Source of the DNA: Brachionus manjavacas
Taxonomy: Eukaryota > Rotifera > Eurotatoria > Ploima > Brachionidae
Length of the DNA: 64,000 bases
Direction of reading: 5' to 3'
Assembly (NCBI GenBank): GCA_019054805.1
Contig: JAHQIY010000046.1
Span: 1 to 64,000 of the forward strand
Shown here: positions 36,766-50,035 of the stretch, in pieces
Layout: each line of letters starts with the position of its first letter
Numbering within the stretch: the stretch's first letter is position 1
The notes under the pieces: model-generated
Database searches by the model: none
What the model saw: only the letters and a program-made list of their open reading frames with translations
What the model was told of the DNA's origin: nothing
Program-made: the position numbers and the translations under genes

Positions 36766-38130
36766 TTGGATATAAACATTTATATGAAAGCTTACATCTT
36801 GTCTCAATCATAAGCCCGTATTCTTGAAACGAACTCATGGGTATAAATAATGATTCCAATCTCAGTAATTGGAGAGATATTTTTAGTAATCACACTAACG
36901 TATTAAAATTGTAAGAGCTCAACAATTATTTAATAAGCTATTCATAACTATTATTGTTTTTATTTTTCTACAAGCCGCCCTTTGTTTTAATACCACTGTT
37001 TTATCATTCATCCGTTTTATCCTTGATAAACAAATATCTAGTTTTGACTTTTGAAATTTTAAAAAATGAATCGAAGAATCTAAAACAAACCAATTTTAGG
37101 ATTTTAACAAAATTAATTTGATTATTTTCTGAATAAAATTGAATTCAATAAATTTTTGAAATTATTTTTTTCAATATCGTGTTTTTTTATTAAGAAAATA
37201 TTGATATGTTCATTTAAATTCAAAAAAAGATATAAAATGAAATATTTTCGGTTGCTGGTGATTTTCTTAACAATTAAATACTAGAAAATATAAGAGATTG
37301 TTTCAATTAAATATCCAGTTTTGAAAAATGAATTATAGACGTCAGGGCACAAACAAAATTAGGATTCGTTTGAAATTAATTTGAATAATGACAATTTACT
37401 GAATAAATTAAATTCAAGAAATAAATGAAATTATTTCATTTAAAAAATCAAGCATTCTACTGTAAAGTGAATTTGAAATGTTTATTAGAATTTAAAAAAG
37501 GTATAAAATAATAAAAACACGATTGCTAATGTTTTTCCCTAACAAATAAATTTATAAAATTAATGAAATTAACCAGTAAAATATCCAGTTCTGACTTTTC
37601 AAATATTAAAAAATGAACTTAAATATTAGAAACAAACCAATTTAGGATTTGAATGAAATTAATTTGATTAAGAACAATTTTCTGAATAAATTTTATTCAT
37701 AAATTTATGAAAATTATATCATTTAAACATCCAGTATTTTTCTACATAGTGAATTTGAAATGTTAATTAAAATTTAAAAAAAGTTATGAAATCATAAAAA
37801 CACGATTGCTAATGATCTTCCCTAACAATTAAAATAAACAAATTGATGAAATTATTTGTTCCATTTATGTGATCTATTTAACTCGTCTTTTATATATTTT
37901 TAATATAAACATAGTTTTTCAAGAAAACTTGATTCTCTTTAAGTTATCGGAATTTTTCAATCAGCGTATGTAATTATGTTATATAAACCCTTTTAAAATC
38001 ATCAATTATTATCTTTTTAAAATTAGTTGGAACAAAAAAAGTTTTTTGAATTTCAAAAATGAATAATCTTTCAAACGAGAATGTTGTAGCTTAATTTGAG
38101 AAATTAATTATAATCACAGTTTATAATGTT
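36766..38130 (+). repeat. Tandem L units plus truncated T (LT10)
   Basis: L units meet near 37,275, 37,550 and 37,830. T is cut at ATAATGTTTTA, 38,130, and joined to the start of another L array. Confidence 0.7.
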
Positions 38131-39530
38131 TTATTTTTCATTAAGCCGCCTTTGTTTACCACTGTTTTATCATTCATCCGTTTTATCCTTGATAAACAAA
38201 TATCTAGTTTTGACTTTTGAAATTTTAAAAAATGAATCGAAGAATCTAAAACAAACCAATTTAGGATTTGAATAAAATTAATTCGATTATTATCTGAATC
38301 AAATCATTCATTAAATCTTTGAAATAATTGTTTTTCGACATCAAGCTTTTTGATTACAGAAAAGATTGATGATGCTCTATTTAAATTCAAAAATATGTTA
38401 AAGAAAAGTCTAAAATATTTTCAGTATTATGATCTTCTTAGTAATTGAATAATAGTAATAGCAAAGAGATTGTTTGTTCAATTATCCAACAAGATTTGAC
38501 TTTGTAACCAACAGCAATAACAATGAATTTATAGATGTCAGGCACAAACAAAATTAGGATTCGTTTGAAATTAATTTGAATAATGACAATTTACTGAATA
38601 AAATTAAATTCAAGAAATAAATGAAATTATTTCATTTAAAAATCAAGCATTTACTGTAAAGTGAATTTGAAATGTTTATTAGAATTTAAAAAAGGTATAA
38701 AATAATAAAAACACGATTGCTAATGTTTTTCCCTAACAAATAAATTTATAAAATTAATGAAATTAATTCAGTAAAATATCCAGTTCTGACTTTTCAAATA
38801 TTAAAAAATGAATCAAATACGCTAGAAACAAACCAATTTAGGATTTGAAATGAAATTAATTTGATTAAGAACACTCCTTTTCTGAATAAATTTTATTCAT
38901 AAATTTATGAAATTATATCATTTAAAACATCCAGTATTTTTCATATAGTGAATTTGAAATGTTAATTAAAATTTAAAAAAAGCTATGAAATCATAAAAAC
39001 ACGAGTGCTAATGATTTTCCCTAACAATTAAATTAAACAAATTGATGAAATTATTTGTTCCATTTGTTGATATATTTAACTCGTCTTTTATATATTTTTA
39101 ATCGTCAAATATAGTTTTTCAAGAAAACTTGATTCTCTTTAAGTTATCGGAATTTTTCAATCAGCGTATGTAATTATAAGATAAAAAACCTCTTAAAATC
39201 ATCAATTATTATCTTTAAAAAATTAGTTGAACAAAAAAGTTTTTTGAATTTCAAAAATGAATAATCTTTCAAACGAGAATGTTGTAGCTTAATTTGAGAA
39301 ATTAATTATAATCACAGTTTATAATGTTTTAAGTGTGTTTATATTTCCCAAGCTAAAATCTGTAATTAAGTTTTTCGGTGTAAATCATTAGATTCTAATT
39401 TTTAAATGATGAAAAAATATTTTTAAAGGTTTGATTGATGTATTATTGTGTAATTTTCAGAAAAAAATAACTTTTCAAACATGACAAATTGATAAATCTA
39501 ATTGATGAAAACTTAGAATTGAATATATTT
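38131..39530 (+). repeat. Second tandem L array plus T (LT11)
   Basis: Restarts with the CATTAAGCCGCC string. 38,280-38,530 aligns only loosely to other L copies, with many scattered changes, while flanks match well. T ends at about 39,530 by fusion to N. Confidence 0.65.
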
Positions 39531-40110
39531 TATATCGGTAAGATGTAATTTGAGAATGATTTTTTGGAAAAAATTGTTGAGGATTTTCTTGTCTAGTCAT
39601 GATGAATTTAAGGATTCTTATAAATCATCTTACTAAAAAACAAATAATCTTTTTTCAGGAAAATGAGTTATATTTATAACAATTAAATTTTTGATTTTTT
39701 TGGTTAAAAGAAGATTTCGGGAACGATTTGTTCGAATGAATAAATACCTCTAAATCTCTGGATTTTTTTTTACGCTAAAATCACAGAGAAAGAGAAAAAA
39801 TTTAAAACATTGAGAATTTTTTTGTTTTTTAAAGGTAAATAATTATTAAATTTCAGAAGCAATTTTTTACTTTTTGTCTTGTTTTATGATAATTTTTGAG
39901 AGATTTTGAAATTTTTTAGATTTTAAACAGGTTTAGTTTTTCACTTTGTAAGTATCATTTTACTGAACTTTATAAACTTATTTTTTTAGTTTTTTTATCC
40001 ACTTCGTCTTCACTGTTGTCTTTTTGTGGATGTGAAGAATCAAAAGTTTTTTTTTGTACCGATCCATCTTCGGAATAAATGTATAATATTTATTATAAAA
40101 AGAAAAAGTG
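39531..40110 (+). repeat. N block, divergent subtype
   Basis: Begins with TATATCGGTAAGATGTAATT, a subtype shared with 42,066, 46,266 and 48,890. Leads directly into an env-like block without integrase. Confidence 0.6.
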
Positions 40111-41160
40111 ACAAAAAAATTTAGAAGAGTCGACTAACTATTGGAACAAATACTTACCATAGATTGAAATGGAAACGAATGTGTTAAATAGAAAATTATG
40201 ATTGATGCATAAGTTAACCTGTTTGGTTAAAAGAAACTTGCTATAAAATCATTCGTTAAGTGGAAATTGGTTAGAAAGTATTTGAAAATTTGGTAAGTTC
40301 AAGCACATGTGAAGGATCAAAAATGTCCTGTGAGAATGGATGACGTATATTTGATGGTACGCCAAAGGAAATATTCAAGTGGCGAAGACCTGTAATGATT
40401 TATGGATTTGTGTGTGTTGCTAAATGAGTTACCTTGAAAAGCAAATCAATTTTAATTTTCGAAACCTGTGATATTAAACAATTTGAATGTAAATTTAAGT
40501 CGTCATTTGTTTACTTGACTGAAAGAAATTGTAAATTTCGGTCTCTATTCTTTATAAGGCAATTGGTTTAAATTTATCGTTTAATTATGTTTCTTTAGTA
40601 AAACAAATGGCAATGAGATTTTCAAGATAAACCAAACCTATAACGAATGTGGTATGAAATTTTTTGGTTCTACGGAAGATATATTTTAGTCTTTTAATTT
40701 AGAAATTTGACTAAAATCAAAGCTGATTTTATAACGATTCACAACCTTTTCTTTGCAGAAAGTGACGGAATCGAACTCAAGACTTATACAACCTAAAGAT
40801 AGATTGAAAGAAGAAATATGTAATATAGAACTGTGAATCCGACGAACTTTCCGCCATCACGAAAACTAGTTTGAAATTTTATAAGCTGGGAATAAAACTT
40901 TAATTGTATATGTTAGAGATGTAATTATTGTGCCCAATTCGAAACAAGTTATATAAATGAAGTCGGAAAATTAGGACGGATGTACAAGAGATCCTAAGGT
41001 CTGGTTTGAATTTAGTGGCCAACGAAATACCGGATAGCTTAGTAAAAGTAATATAATAAGATATGATAATGAGAAACAATGCAAAGCTAAAGGACAATGG
41101 GTTAGGAAAATTAATGATAAAATAATATCAATTGATAAAAATGGAATTACTTGGTTGAAA
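40111..41160 (+). pseudogene. env-like region, long form, cut at 3' side (E-k)
   Basis: Cys segment (40,310-40,400), second Cys-rich segment (40,440-40,600, degraded), SDGIELKT (40,760) and the start of the terminal piece, cut at GGTTGAAA, 41,160, by an L fragment. Confidence 0.4.
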
Positions 41161-41640
41161 GGCACAAACTAAATTAGGATTCGTTTGAAATTAATTTGAA
41201 TAATGTCAATTTACTTCGAATAAATTAAATTCAAGAAATAAATGAAATTATTTCATTTAAAAATCAAGCATTTACTGTAAAGTGCGAATTTGAAATGTTT
41301 ATTAAAATTTAAAAAAGGAATAAAATAATAAAAACACGATTGCTAATGTTTTTCCCTAACAATTAAATTTATAAAATTTAAGAAATTAATTCCAGTAAAA
41401 TATCCAGTTTTGACTTTTCAAATTAATGACAAATTGTTAAATTAAATTCGATGAAAACTTAGAATTGAATATTATTGTCGCGACGCGGAAAATAACGAAA
41501 TTTCTTAAAATGATTCCTAAAGTCTTTTTCTAACAGGTCAAATTTAGAATTCGCTGCATGTGTATCAATACTCTTGTCTTTGAACTATTTAAATAATCTG
41601 TGTTAATATCTTCCTAAATACTGAATAATCGTTATACTGA
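41161..41640 (+). repeat. Deleted L and T pieces (LT12)
   Basis: L 41,161-41,418 is fused to mid-T at CTTTTCAAA, a string occurring in both parents, which suggests deletion between short matching sequences. T ends near 41,640. Confidence 0.6.
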
Positions 41641-42065
41641 ATACCGAATAATTAATTTATTTCATATAATTTATTTTAAAATCGAAAATGCCAAATTCGA
41701 AGTATTTTTCACACGTAATAAAGGATACAATACCTACAAAGATATTCGATTGCCTGCATGCTGTATACAGTATACAGTAATTGACCCATTGAATTGATTT
41801 TGACTATGTCGTTTGTCCTAATTTAACCCTGCTGAAAGCTAGAGTTCATTGATGTGAATAGATTGTTTGAATCTCAACATATTTTTTTGTTGTTACAAAA
41901 CTTGGATCAATGATCTTTAGACTAGTTCGTGACAAACTCTTCCACACATCTCAAAAATTCATTCATCGGCAATAACTCTCTTAAACGTCGATTCATTTTT
42001 TACTACATTGTTTGTAGCTTCAAGTGCATTGTTTGTACTTCGATACCCAGGTGCATAAAACTCTC
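41641..42065 (-). pseudogene. X remnant and short MULE fragment (M6)
   Basis: X remnant 41,641-41,760, then the palindrome CTGTATACAGTATACAG at 41,761-41,777, then the part of the transposase from its middle through VEEFVT to TNNALE. The SWIM and tail are absent. VTKW is read as VTN followed by a TAG-type stop, a different lesion from the long copies. Confidence 0.6.
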
Positions 42066-42685
42066 TTATTTTATATCGGTAAGATGTAATTTGAGAATGA
42101 TTTTTTGAAAAAATTGTTGAGGATTTTCTTGTCTAGCTATGATGAATTTAAGGATTCTTATAAATCATCTTACTAAAAAACAAATAATCTTTTTCAGGAA
42201 AATGAGTTATATTTATAACAATTATATTTTTGATTTTTTGTGGTTAAAAGAAGATTTCGGGAACGATTTTTCCGAATGAATAAATACCTCTAAATCTCTG
42301 GATTTTTTTTTTTTTTTGTGCGCTTGCGTTATAGAGAGTTAGAAAAAATTTAAAACATAGAGAATTTTTTGTTTCTTTTAAAGGTAAATAATTATTAAAT
42401 TTCTGAAGCAATTTATACTTTTTGTCTTGTTTTATGATAATTTTTGAGAGATTTTGAAATTTTAGATTTAAAACAGGTTTGGGTTTTACACTTTGTAAGT
42501 ATCAATTTTTTACCAACCTTTATAAACTTTTTTTTTTTAAGTTTTTTTATCCACTTCGTCTTCACTGTTGTCTTTTTGTGGATGTGAAGAATCAAAGTTT
42601 TTCGTCTTTCGATCCATTTTCGGAATAAAATGATAATATTTATTATAAAAAAGAAAAAGTGACAAAAAAATTTAGAAGAGTCGAC
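42066..42685 (+). repeat. N block, divergent subtype
   Basis: As at 39,531. The reverse-strand open frame 42,413-42,595 (HIHKKTT, KTKWIKKLKK) overlaps sequence conserved among N copies but has no recognisable domain. Confidence 0.55.
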
Positions 42686-43079
42686 TAACTATTGGAACAA
42701 AAACTTATCATATATGGAAATGTGAGAATGATGATTGTATATTTGATGGTACGCCTAAGGAAATATTCAAGTGGCGAAGACCTGTAATGATTTATGGATT
42801 TGTGTGTGCTTCTAAATGAGTTACTTTGAAAAGCAAATCAATTTTAATTTTCGAAACCTGTGATATTAAACAATTTGAATGTAAATGTAAGTCGTCATTT
42901 GTTTAATGGACCAAAGAAATTGTGAATTTCAGTCCTTATCGGACTTAAACTAGTTTCTGTCCTTATCGACTTAAACGTAAACTAGTTTGAAATTTTATAC
43001 GCTGGGAATAAAACTTTAATTGTATATGTAATATAATAGTTTAGTAAAAAAGTAATATAATAAGATTGAATTTATTGAA
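42686..43079 (+). pseudogene. env-like region, truncated (E-l)
   Basis: FKWRRP segment and part of the second Cys-rich segment, then a 26- to 27-bp duplication (starts 42,927 and 42,954), then an early jump to the GATTGAATTTATT string at 43,060-43,080. Confidence 0.4.
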
Positions 43080-43529
43080 TTTACTGTAAAGTGAATTTGA
43101 AATGTTTATTAGAATTTAAAATAGGTATAAAATAATAAAAACACGATTGCGAATGTTTTTCCTTAACAATTAAATTTATAAAATTAATGAAATTAATCGT
43201 GTAAAATATCCAGTTTTGACTTTTCAAATATTAAAAAATGAATCAAAGACGCTAGAAAGAAACCAATTTAGGATTTGAATCAAATTAATTTAGTAACGAT
43301 AATTTTCTGAATAAATTTTATTCATAAATTATATCATTTAAACATCCAGCACGTTCCGTATAGTGAATTTGAAATGTTAATTAAAATTTAAAAAAGTTAT
43401 GAAATCATAAAAACACGATTGCTAATGATTTTCCCTAACAATTAAATTAATCAAATTGGTGAAATTATTTGTTCCATTTATATGATGTCTTTAACTCTTC
43501 TTTTATTTATTTTTATTTTAATTTTTACT
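43080..43529 (+). repeat. L units (LT13)
   Basis: About one and a half L units ending in a T-rich TTTATTTTTATTTT stretch, inserted between two env-like pieces; the same arrangement is at 50,036-50,395. Confidence 0.6.
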
Positions 43530-44100
43530 TAGAGATGTAATTATCGTGCCTAATTCGAAACAAGTTAAATAATTGAAGTCGGAAAATTAGGACGGATGTC
43601 AAGAGATCCTAAGGTCTGGTTTGAATTAAGTGGCCAAGGATATACCGGATAGCTTAGTAAAAGTAATATAATAAGATATGATAATGAGGAACAATGCAAA
43701 GCTAAAGGACAATGGGTTAGAAAAATTAATGATAAAATAATATCAATTGATAAAAATGGAATTACTTGGTTGAAATCCAATCATTTAATATCAGAAAATA
43801 GCATCACCCAGTGAAGTCGAATCGTTAAAATTGCATCATTATATGTCGATTAATGATTTGATTAATCTAAATATAGAGTATCGACGTCTAAAAAATCTTA
43901 GAAATTTAGTAAATGAAGATTTTGATAACTCTTATAATTATCGAGAATTACCGTTCGGGTAAGGTCATTCCATAAATTGGCTTAAGAACTCAATGGAAAA
44001 TGGTTTATGGATAGGGGATAGACCCTCAGTAGATAGACCCTTCTAGATGCTGCTATAAACATTTATATAAAAGCTTACATCTTGTCTTAATTATGAGCCC
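43530..44100 (+). pseudogene. env-like terminal piece
   Basis: Carries WVRKINDKIISIDKNG and SNHLISENS (about 43,710-43,800) and the MSINDLINLN part (43,850). It is separated from its upstream part by 450 bp of L sequence. The antisense frame 43,565-43,780 is a shadow. Confidence 0.4.
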
Positions 44101-45840
44101 GTATTCTTGACACGAACTCATGGGTATAAATAATGATTCCAATCTCAGTAATTGGAGAGATATTTTTAGTAATCACACTAACGTATTAAAATTGTAAGAG
44201 CTCAACAATTATTTAATAAGCTAATCAAAAATATTATTGTTTTACTTTTCATTAAGCCGCCTTTGTTTATCACTGTTTTATCATTCATCCGTTTTATCCT
44301 TGATAAACAAATATCTAGTTTTGACTTTTGAAATTTTAAAAAATGAATCAAAGAAGCTAAAAACAAACCAATTTAGGATTTGATTAGAAATAAATTTGAT
44401 TATTTTCTGAATAAATTTAATTCAAAAAATTTTTGAAATTATTTTTTTCCAATATCTGTGTTTTTTATTAAGAAAATATTGATATGTTCATTTAAATTCA
44501 AAAAAAGATATAAAATGAAATATTTTCGGTTGCTGGTGATTTTCTTAACAATTAAATACTATAAATATAAGAGATTGTTTCAATTCAGTATCCAGTTTTG
44601 AAAAATGAATTATAGACGTCAGGCACAAACAAAATTAGGATTCGTTTGAAATTAATTTGAATAATGGCAATTTACTGAATAAATTAAATTCAAGAAATAA
44701 ATGAAAATTATTTCATTTAAAAATCAAGCATTTACTGTAAAGTGAATTTGAAATGTTTATTAGAATTTCAAAAAAGGTATAAAATAATAAAAACACGATT
44801 GCTAATGATTTTCCCTAACAAATAAATTAATAAAATTAATGAAATTAATTCAGTAAAATATCCAGTTCTGACTTTTCAAATATTAAAAAATGAATCAAAG
44901 ACGCTAGAAACAAAACCAATTTAGGATTTGGAATGAAATTAATTTGATTAAGGCACAATTTTCTGAATAAATTTTTTTCATAAATTTATGAAATTATATC
45001 ATTATTTAAACATCCAGTATTTTTCATATAGTGAACGAAATGTTAATTAAAATTTAAAAAAGTTATGAAATCATAAAAACACGATTGCTAATGATTTTCC
45101 CTAACAATTAAAATAAACAAATTGATGAAATTATTTGTCTCCATTTATTTGATCCATTTAACTCGTCTTTTATATATTTTTAATATAAACATAGTTTTTT
45201 AAGAAAAACTTGATTCTCTTTAAGTTATTTCCGGAATTTTTCAATCAGCGTATGTAATTATGTTATATAAACCCTTTTAAAATCATCAATTATTATCTTT
45301 AAAAAATTAGTTGAACAAAAAAAGTTTTTTAAGAATTTCAAAAATGAATAATCTTTCAAAACGAGAATGTTGTAGCTTAATTTGAGAAATTAATTATAAT
45401 CACAGTTTATAATGTTTTAAGTGTGTTTATATTTCCCAAGCTAAAATCTGTAATTAAGTTTTTCGGAAAATCATTAGATTCTAATTTTTAAATGATGAAA
45501 AAATATTTTAAAGGTTTATTGATGCATTATTGTGTAATTTTCAGAAAAAAATAACTTTTCAAATTAATGACAAATTGATAAATTAAATTGTTGAAAACTT
45601 ATGAACTGAATATTTATTCAAGCGACGCGGAAAATAACGAAATTTCTTAAATGATTTCTCAAGTCTTTTTCTAACAGGTCAAATTTTAGAATTCGCTGCA
45701 TGTGTATCAATACTTTTGTCTTTGAACTATTTAAATAATCTGTAGCAATATCTTCCCAACACTCTCGAATAATCGTTCGAATGTTTAATTTGAAATGATT
45801 TCAAGCCTTGTAGTTGATCTCCATTGATATTATTTCAATT
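44101..45840 (+). repeat. Tandem L units plus T (LT14)
   Basis: L boundaries near 44,545, 44,815 and 45,105; T from 45,180 to 45,840 without truncation. Confidence 0.7.
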
Positions 45841-46265
45841 ACATTAGTTGATGTTAATTTGATTACAAATATTTCGAAAATGCCAAATTGAAGTAATTTT
45901 CACACGTATTACAGGATACAATACCTTGGCAAAGATATTCAGATTGCTCACATGCTGTATACAGTATACAGTAATTGACCCATTGAATTGATTTTGAATT
46001 ATACGTTTGTCCAATTTAACCCTATTAAAAGCTAGAGTCCATTGATGTGAATTAGATTGTTTGGAATTTCAACATATTTTTTTTTGTTGTTACAAAACTT
46101 GGATCACGACTTTTAGACTAGTTCGTGACAAACTCTTCCACATATCTCAAAAATTCATTCATCGGCAATATCTCTGAACGTCGATTCATTATTTATTACA
46201 TTGTTTATGCAGCTTCAAGTGCATTGTTTGTACTTCGATACCCAGGTGCATATAACTCTCTTTAT
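45841..46265 (-). pseudogene. X remnant and short MULE fragment (M7)
   Basis: Same structure as M6, with the palindrome at 45,955-45,971 exactly at the X/transposase junction. Confidence 0.6.
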
Positions 46266-46870
46266 TTTGAATCGGTAAGATGTAATTTGAAAATGATTTT
46301 TTGAAAAAATTGTTGAGGATTTTCTTGTCTAGCCATGATGAATTTAAGGACTCTTATAAAATCATCTTACTTAAAACAAATAATCTTTTCAGGAAAAATG
46401 AGTTATGGCTTTATAACAATTAAATTTCCTTTTTGATTTTTGTGGTTAAAAAGAAGATTTCGGGAACGATTTTTCCTGAATGAATATAACCTCTAAATCT
46501 CTGGATTTGTTACTTTAAAGTGGCCTGCGTCATAGAGAAAGAGAAAAAATTTAAAACATAGAGAATTTTTTTGTTTTTAAAGGTAAATAATTATTAAATT
46601 TCTGAAGCAATTTATACTTTTTGTCTTGCTTTATGATAATTTTTGAGAGATTTTGAAATTTTAGATTTAAAACAGGTTTGGGTTTTACACTTTGTAAGTA
46701 TCAATTTTACTGAACTTTATAAACTTTTTTTTTTTAAGTTTTTTATCCACTTCGTCCTCACTGTTGTCTTTTTTGTGGATGTGAAGAATCAAAGTTTTTC
46801 GTTTCTTCGATCCATTTTCGGACGAAAATGATAATATTTATTATAAAAAGAAAAAGTGACAAAAAATTTA
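46266..46870 (+). repeat. N block, divergent subtype
   Basis: The forward open frame at 46,643-46,831 recurs almost unchanged at 49,262-49,477 (MRDFEILDLKQVWVLHFVS), but the two copies are recent duplicates, so this is not evidence for coding. Confidence 0.55.
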
Positions 46871-47460
46871 AAGGAGTGTACTAATCCCCTTTGGAACAAA
46901 TACTTACCATATATGGAAATGGAAACGAATGTGTTAAACAGAAAATTATGATTCGATGCATATGCTGTAACCTTGTTTGGTTAAAGAAACTCATATAAAA
47001 TCATTCGTAAAGTGGAAATTGGTAAGAAAGTATTTGAAAATTTGGCAAGTTCAAGTACATGTGAAGGATCAAAAATGTCCTGTGAGAATGATGATTGTGT
47101 ATTTGATGGTTCGCCTAAGGAAATATTCAAGTGGCGAAGACCTGTACGATGATTTATGGATTTGTGTGTGCTTCTAAATGAGTTACTTTGAAAAGCAAAT
47201 CAATTTTAATTTTCGAAACCTGTGATATTAAAAACAATTTGAAAGTAAATGTAAGTCGTCATTTGTTTAATGGACCAAAGAAATTGTGAATTTCTGTCCT
47301 TGTCGACTTAAACTAGTTTCTGTCCTTATCGACTTAAACTAGTTTCTGTCCTTATCGACTTAAACGTAAACTAGTTTGAAATTTTATACGCTGGGAATAA
47401 AACTTTAATTGGTTATGTAATATAATAGCTTAGTAAAAGTAATATAATAAGATTGAATTT
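46871..47460 (+). pseudogene. env-like region with 26-bp triplication (E-m)
   Basis: FKWRRP region near 47,120 is shifted by extra bases, the second Cys-rich segment is partial, and three copies of a 26-bp unit start at 47,291, 47,317 and 47,343. Confidence 0.4.
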
Positions 47461-48455
47461 ATTAAATTAATGAAATTAATTCAGTTAAATATCCAGTTTT
47501 GACTTTTAAAATATTAAAAAATGAATCAAAGACGCTAGAAAGAAATTAATTTTAGGATTTGAATCAAATTAATTTGATTAACGATAATTTTCTGAATAAA
47601 TTTTATTCATAAATTTATGAAAATATACTATTTAAACATCCAGCATTTTTCTGTATAGTGAATTTGAAATGTTAATTAAAATTTAAAAAAGTTATGAAAT
47701 CATAAAAACACGATTGCTAATGATTTTCCCTAACAATTAAATTAATCAAATTGGTGAAATTATTTGTTCCATTTATTTGATCTATTTAACTCGTCTTTTA
47801 TATATTTTTAATATAAACATAGTTTTTCAAGAAAACTTGATTCTCTTTAAGTTATCGGAATTTTTCAATCAGCGTATGTAATTATGTTATATAAACCCTT
47901 TTAAAATCATCAATTATTATCTTTAAAAAATTAGTTGAACAAAAAAAGTTTTTTGAATTTCAAAAAATGAATAATCTTTCAAACGAGAATGTTGTAGCTT
48001 AATTTGAGAAATTAATTATAATCACAGTTTATAATGTTTTAAGTGTGTTTATATTTCCCAAGCTAAAATCTGTAATTAAGTTTTTCGGAAAATCATTAGA
48101 TTCTAATTTTTAAATGATGAAAAAATATTTTAAAGGTTTATTGATGTATTATTATGTAATTTTCAGAAAAAAAAAATTGCTTTTCAAATTAATGACAAAT
48201 TTATAAATTAAATTGATGATAACTTGAAGAATTGAATATTATTGTAGCGACGCGGAAAAATAACGAAATTTCTTAAATGATTTCTCAAGTCTTTTTTCTA
48301 ACAGGTCAAATTTAGAATTCGCTGCATGTGCATCAATACTCTTGTCTTTTGAACAATTTAAATATTCTGTGTTAATATCTTCCTAAATACTGAATAATCG
48401 TTCGAATGTTTAATTTGAAATGATTCCAAGCCTTGTAGTTAATCTCCATTGATAT
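47461..48455 (+). repeat. L unit plus T (LT15)
   Basis: About one and a half L units and full T. Open frame 48,372-48,578 on the reverse strand spans the T/X join and is not credited. Confidence 0.7.
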
Positions 48456-48890
48456 TATTTCAATCACATTAGTTGATGTTAATTTGATTACAACTATTTC
48501 GAAAAATGCCAAAATTGAAGTAATTTTCACACGTATTACAGGATACAATACCTTTGGCAAAGATATTCGATTGCTCACATGCTGTTTACAGTATACAGTA
48601 AATGACCCATTGAATTGATTTTGACTATACGTTTTTCCAATTTAACCCTATTAAAAGCTAGAGTCCATTGATGTGAATAGATTGTTTTGGAATCTCAACA
48701 TATTTTTTTGTTGTTACAAAACTTTGATCACGATCTTTAGACTAGTTCGTGACAAACTCTTCCAAGCACATCTCAAAAATTCATTCATCGGCAATATCTC
48801 TGAACGTCGATTCATTATTTATTACATTGTTTATAGCTTCAAGTGCATTGTTTGTACTTCGATACCCAGGTGCATATAACTCTCTTATTT
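48456..48890 (-). pseudogene. X remnant and short MULE fragment (M8)
   Basis: Same junction as M6 and M7, with one mismatch in the palindrome (CTGTTTACAGTATACAG, 48,582-48,598). Confidence 0.6.
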
Positions 48891-49490
48891 TTTTATATCT
48901 GTAAGATGTAATTTGAAAATGATTTTTTGAAAAAATTGCTGGAGATTTTCCTGTCTAGCTATGATGAATTTAAAGGACTCTTATAAATCATCTCTTACTA
49001 AAAACAAATAATCTTTTCAGGAAAATGAGTTATATTTATAACAATTAAATTTTTGATTTTTGTGGTTAAAAGAAGATTTCGGGAACGATTTTTCCGAATG
49101 AATATAACCTCTAAATCTCTGGATTTATTTTTTTTTAAAGTGCTTGCGTCATTGAGAAAGAGAAAAAATTTAAAACATAGAGAATTTTTTGTTTTTTAAA
49201 GGTAAATAATTATTAAATTTCTGAAGCAATTTATACTTTTTGTCTTGCTTTATGATAATTTTTGAGAGATTTTGAAATTTTAGATTTAAAACAGGTTTGG
49301 GTCTTACACTTTGTAAGTATCAATTTTACTGAACTTTATAAACTTTTTTTTTTTAAGTTTTTTTATCCACTTCGTCTTCACTGTTGTCTTTTTGTGGATG
49401 TGAAGAATCAAAGTTTTTCGTTCTTCGATCCATTTTCGGACGAAAATGATAATATTTATTATAAAAAGAAAAAGTGACAAAAAATTTAGA
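48891..49490 (+). repeat. N block, divergent subtype
   Basis: Near-duplicate of 46,266-46,870; leads into an env-like block. Confidence 0.55.
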
Positions 49491-50035
49491 AGAGTCGACT
49501 AACTATTGGAACAAATACTTACCAAGGATGGAAATGGAAACGAATGTGTTAAATAGAAAATTATGATTGATGCATATGTTAACCTGTATGGTCAAAGAAA
49601 CTCATTTAAAATCATTCGTAAAGTGGAAATTGGTAAGAAAGTATTTGAAAATTTGGTAAGTTCAAGTACATGTGAAGGATCAAAAATGTCCTGTGAGAAT
49701 GATGATTGTATATTTGATGATACGCCAAAGGAAATATTCAAGTGGCGAAGACCTGTAATGATTTATGGATTTGTGTGTGCTTCTAAATGAGTTACTTTGA
49801 AAAGCAAATCAATTTTAATTTTCGAAACCTGTGATATTAAACAATTTGAAAGTAAATGTAAGTCGTCATTTGTTTAATGGACCAAAGAAATTGTGAATTT
49901 CTGTCCTTATCGACTTAAACTAGTTTCTGTCCTTATCGACTTAAACGTAAACTAGTTTGAAATTTTATACGCTGGGAATAAAACTTTAATTGGTTATGTA
50001 ATATAATAGCTTAGTAAAAGTAATATAATAAGATT
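49491..50035 (+). pseudogene. env-like region, truncated (E-n)
   Basis: Frame 49,563-49,790 covers the Cys segment and FKWRRPVMIYGFV; then a shortened Cys-rich segment with two 26-bp copies (49,898 and 49,924) and the same early jump as 43,060. Confidence 0.4.

Noticed and set aside
46643..46831. Conserved small frame in N repeated at 49,262-49,477
   Set aside because: The two copies are recent duplicates and older N copies do not keep the frame, so similarity does not indicate selection.
47291..47370. CRISPR-like regular repeat
   Set aside because: The repeats are adjacent without unique spacers and lie in a eukaryotic repeat cluster; this is a minisatellite.
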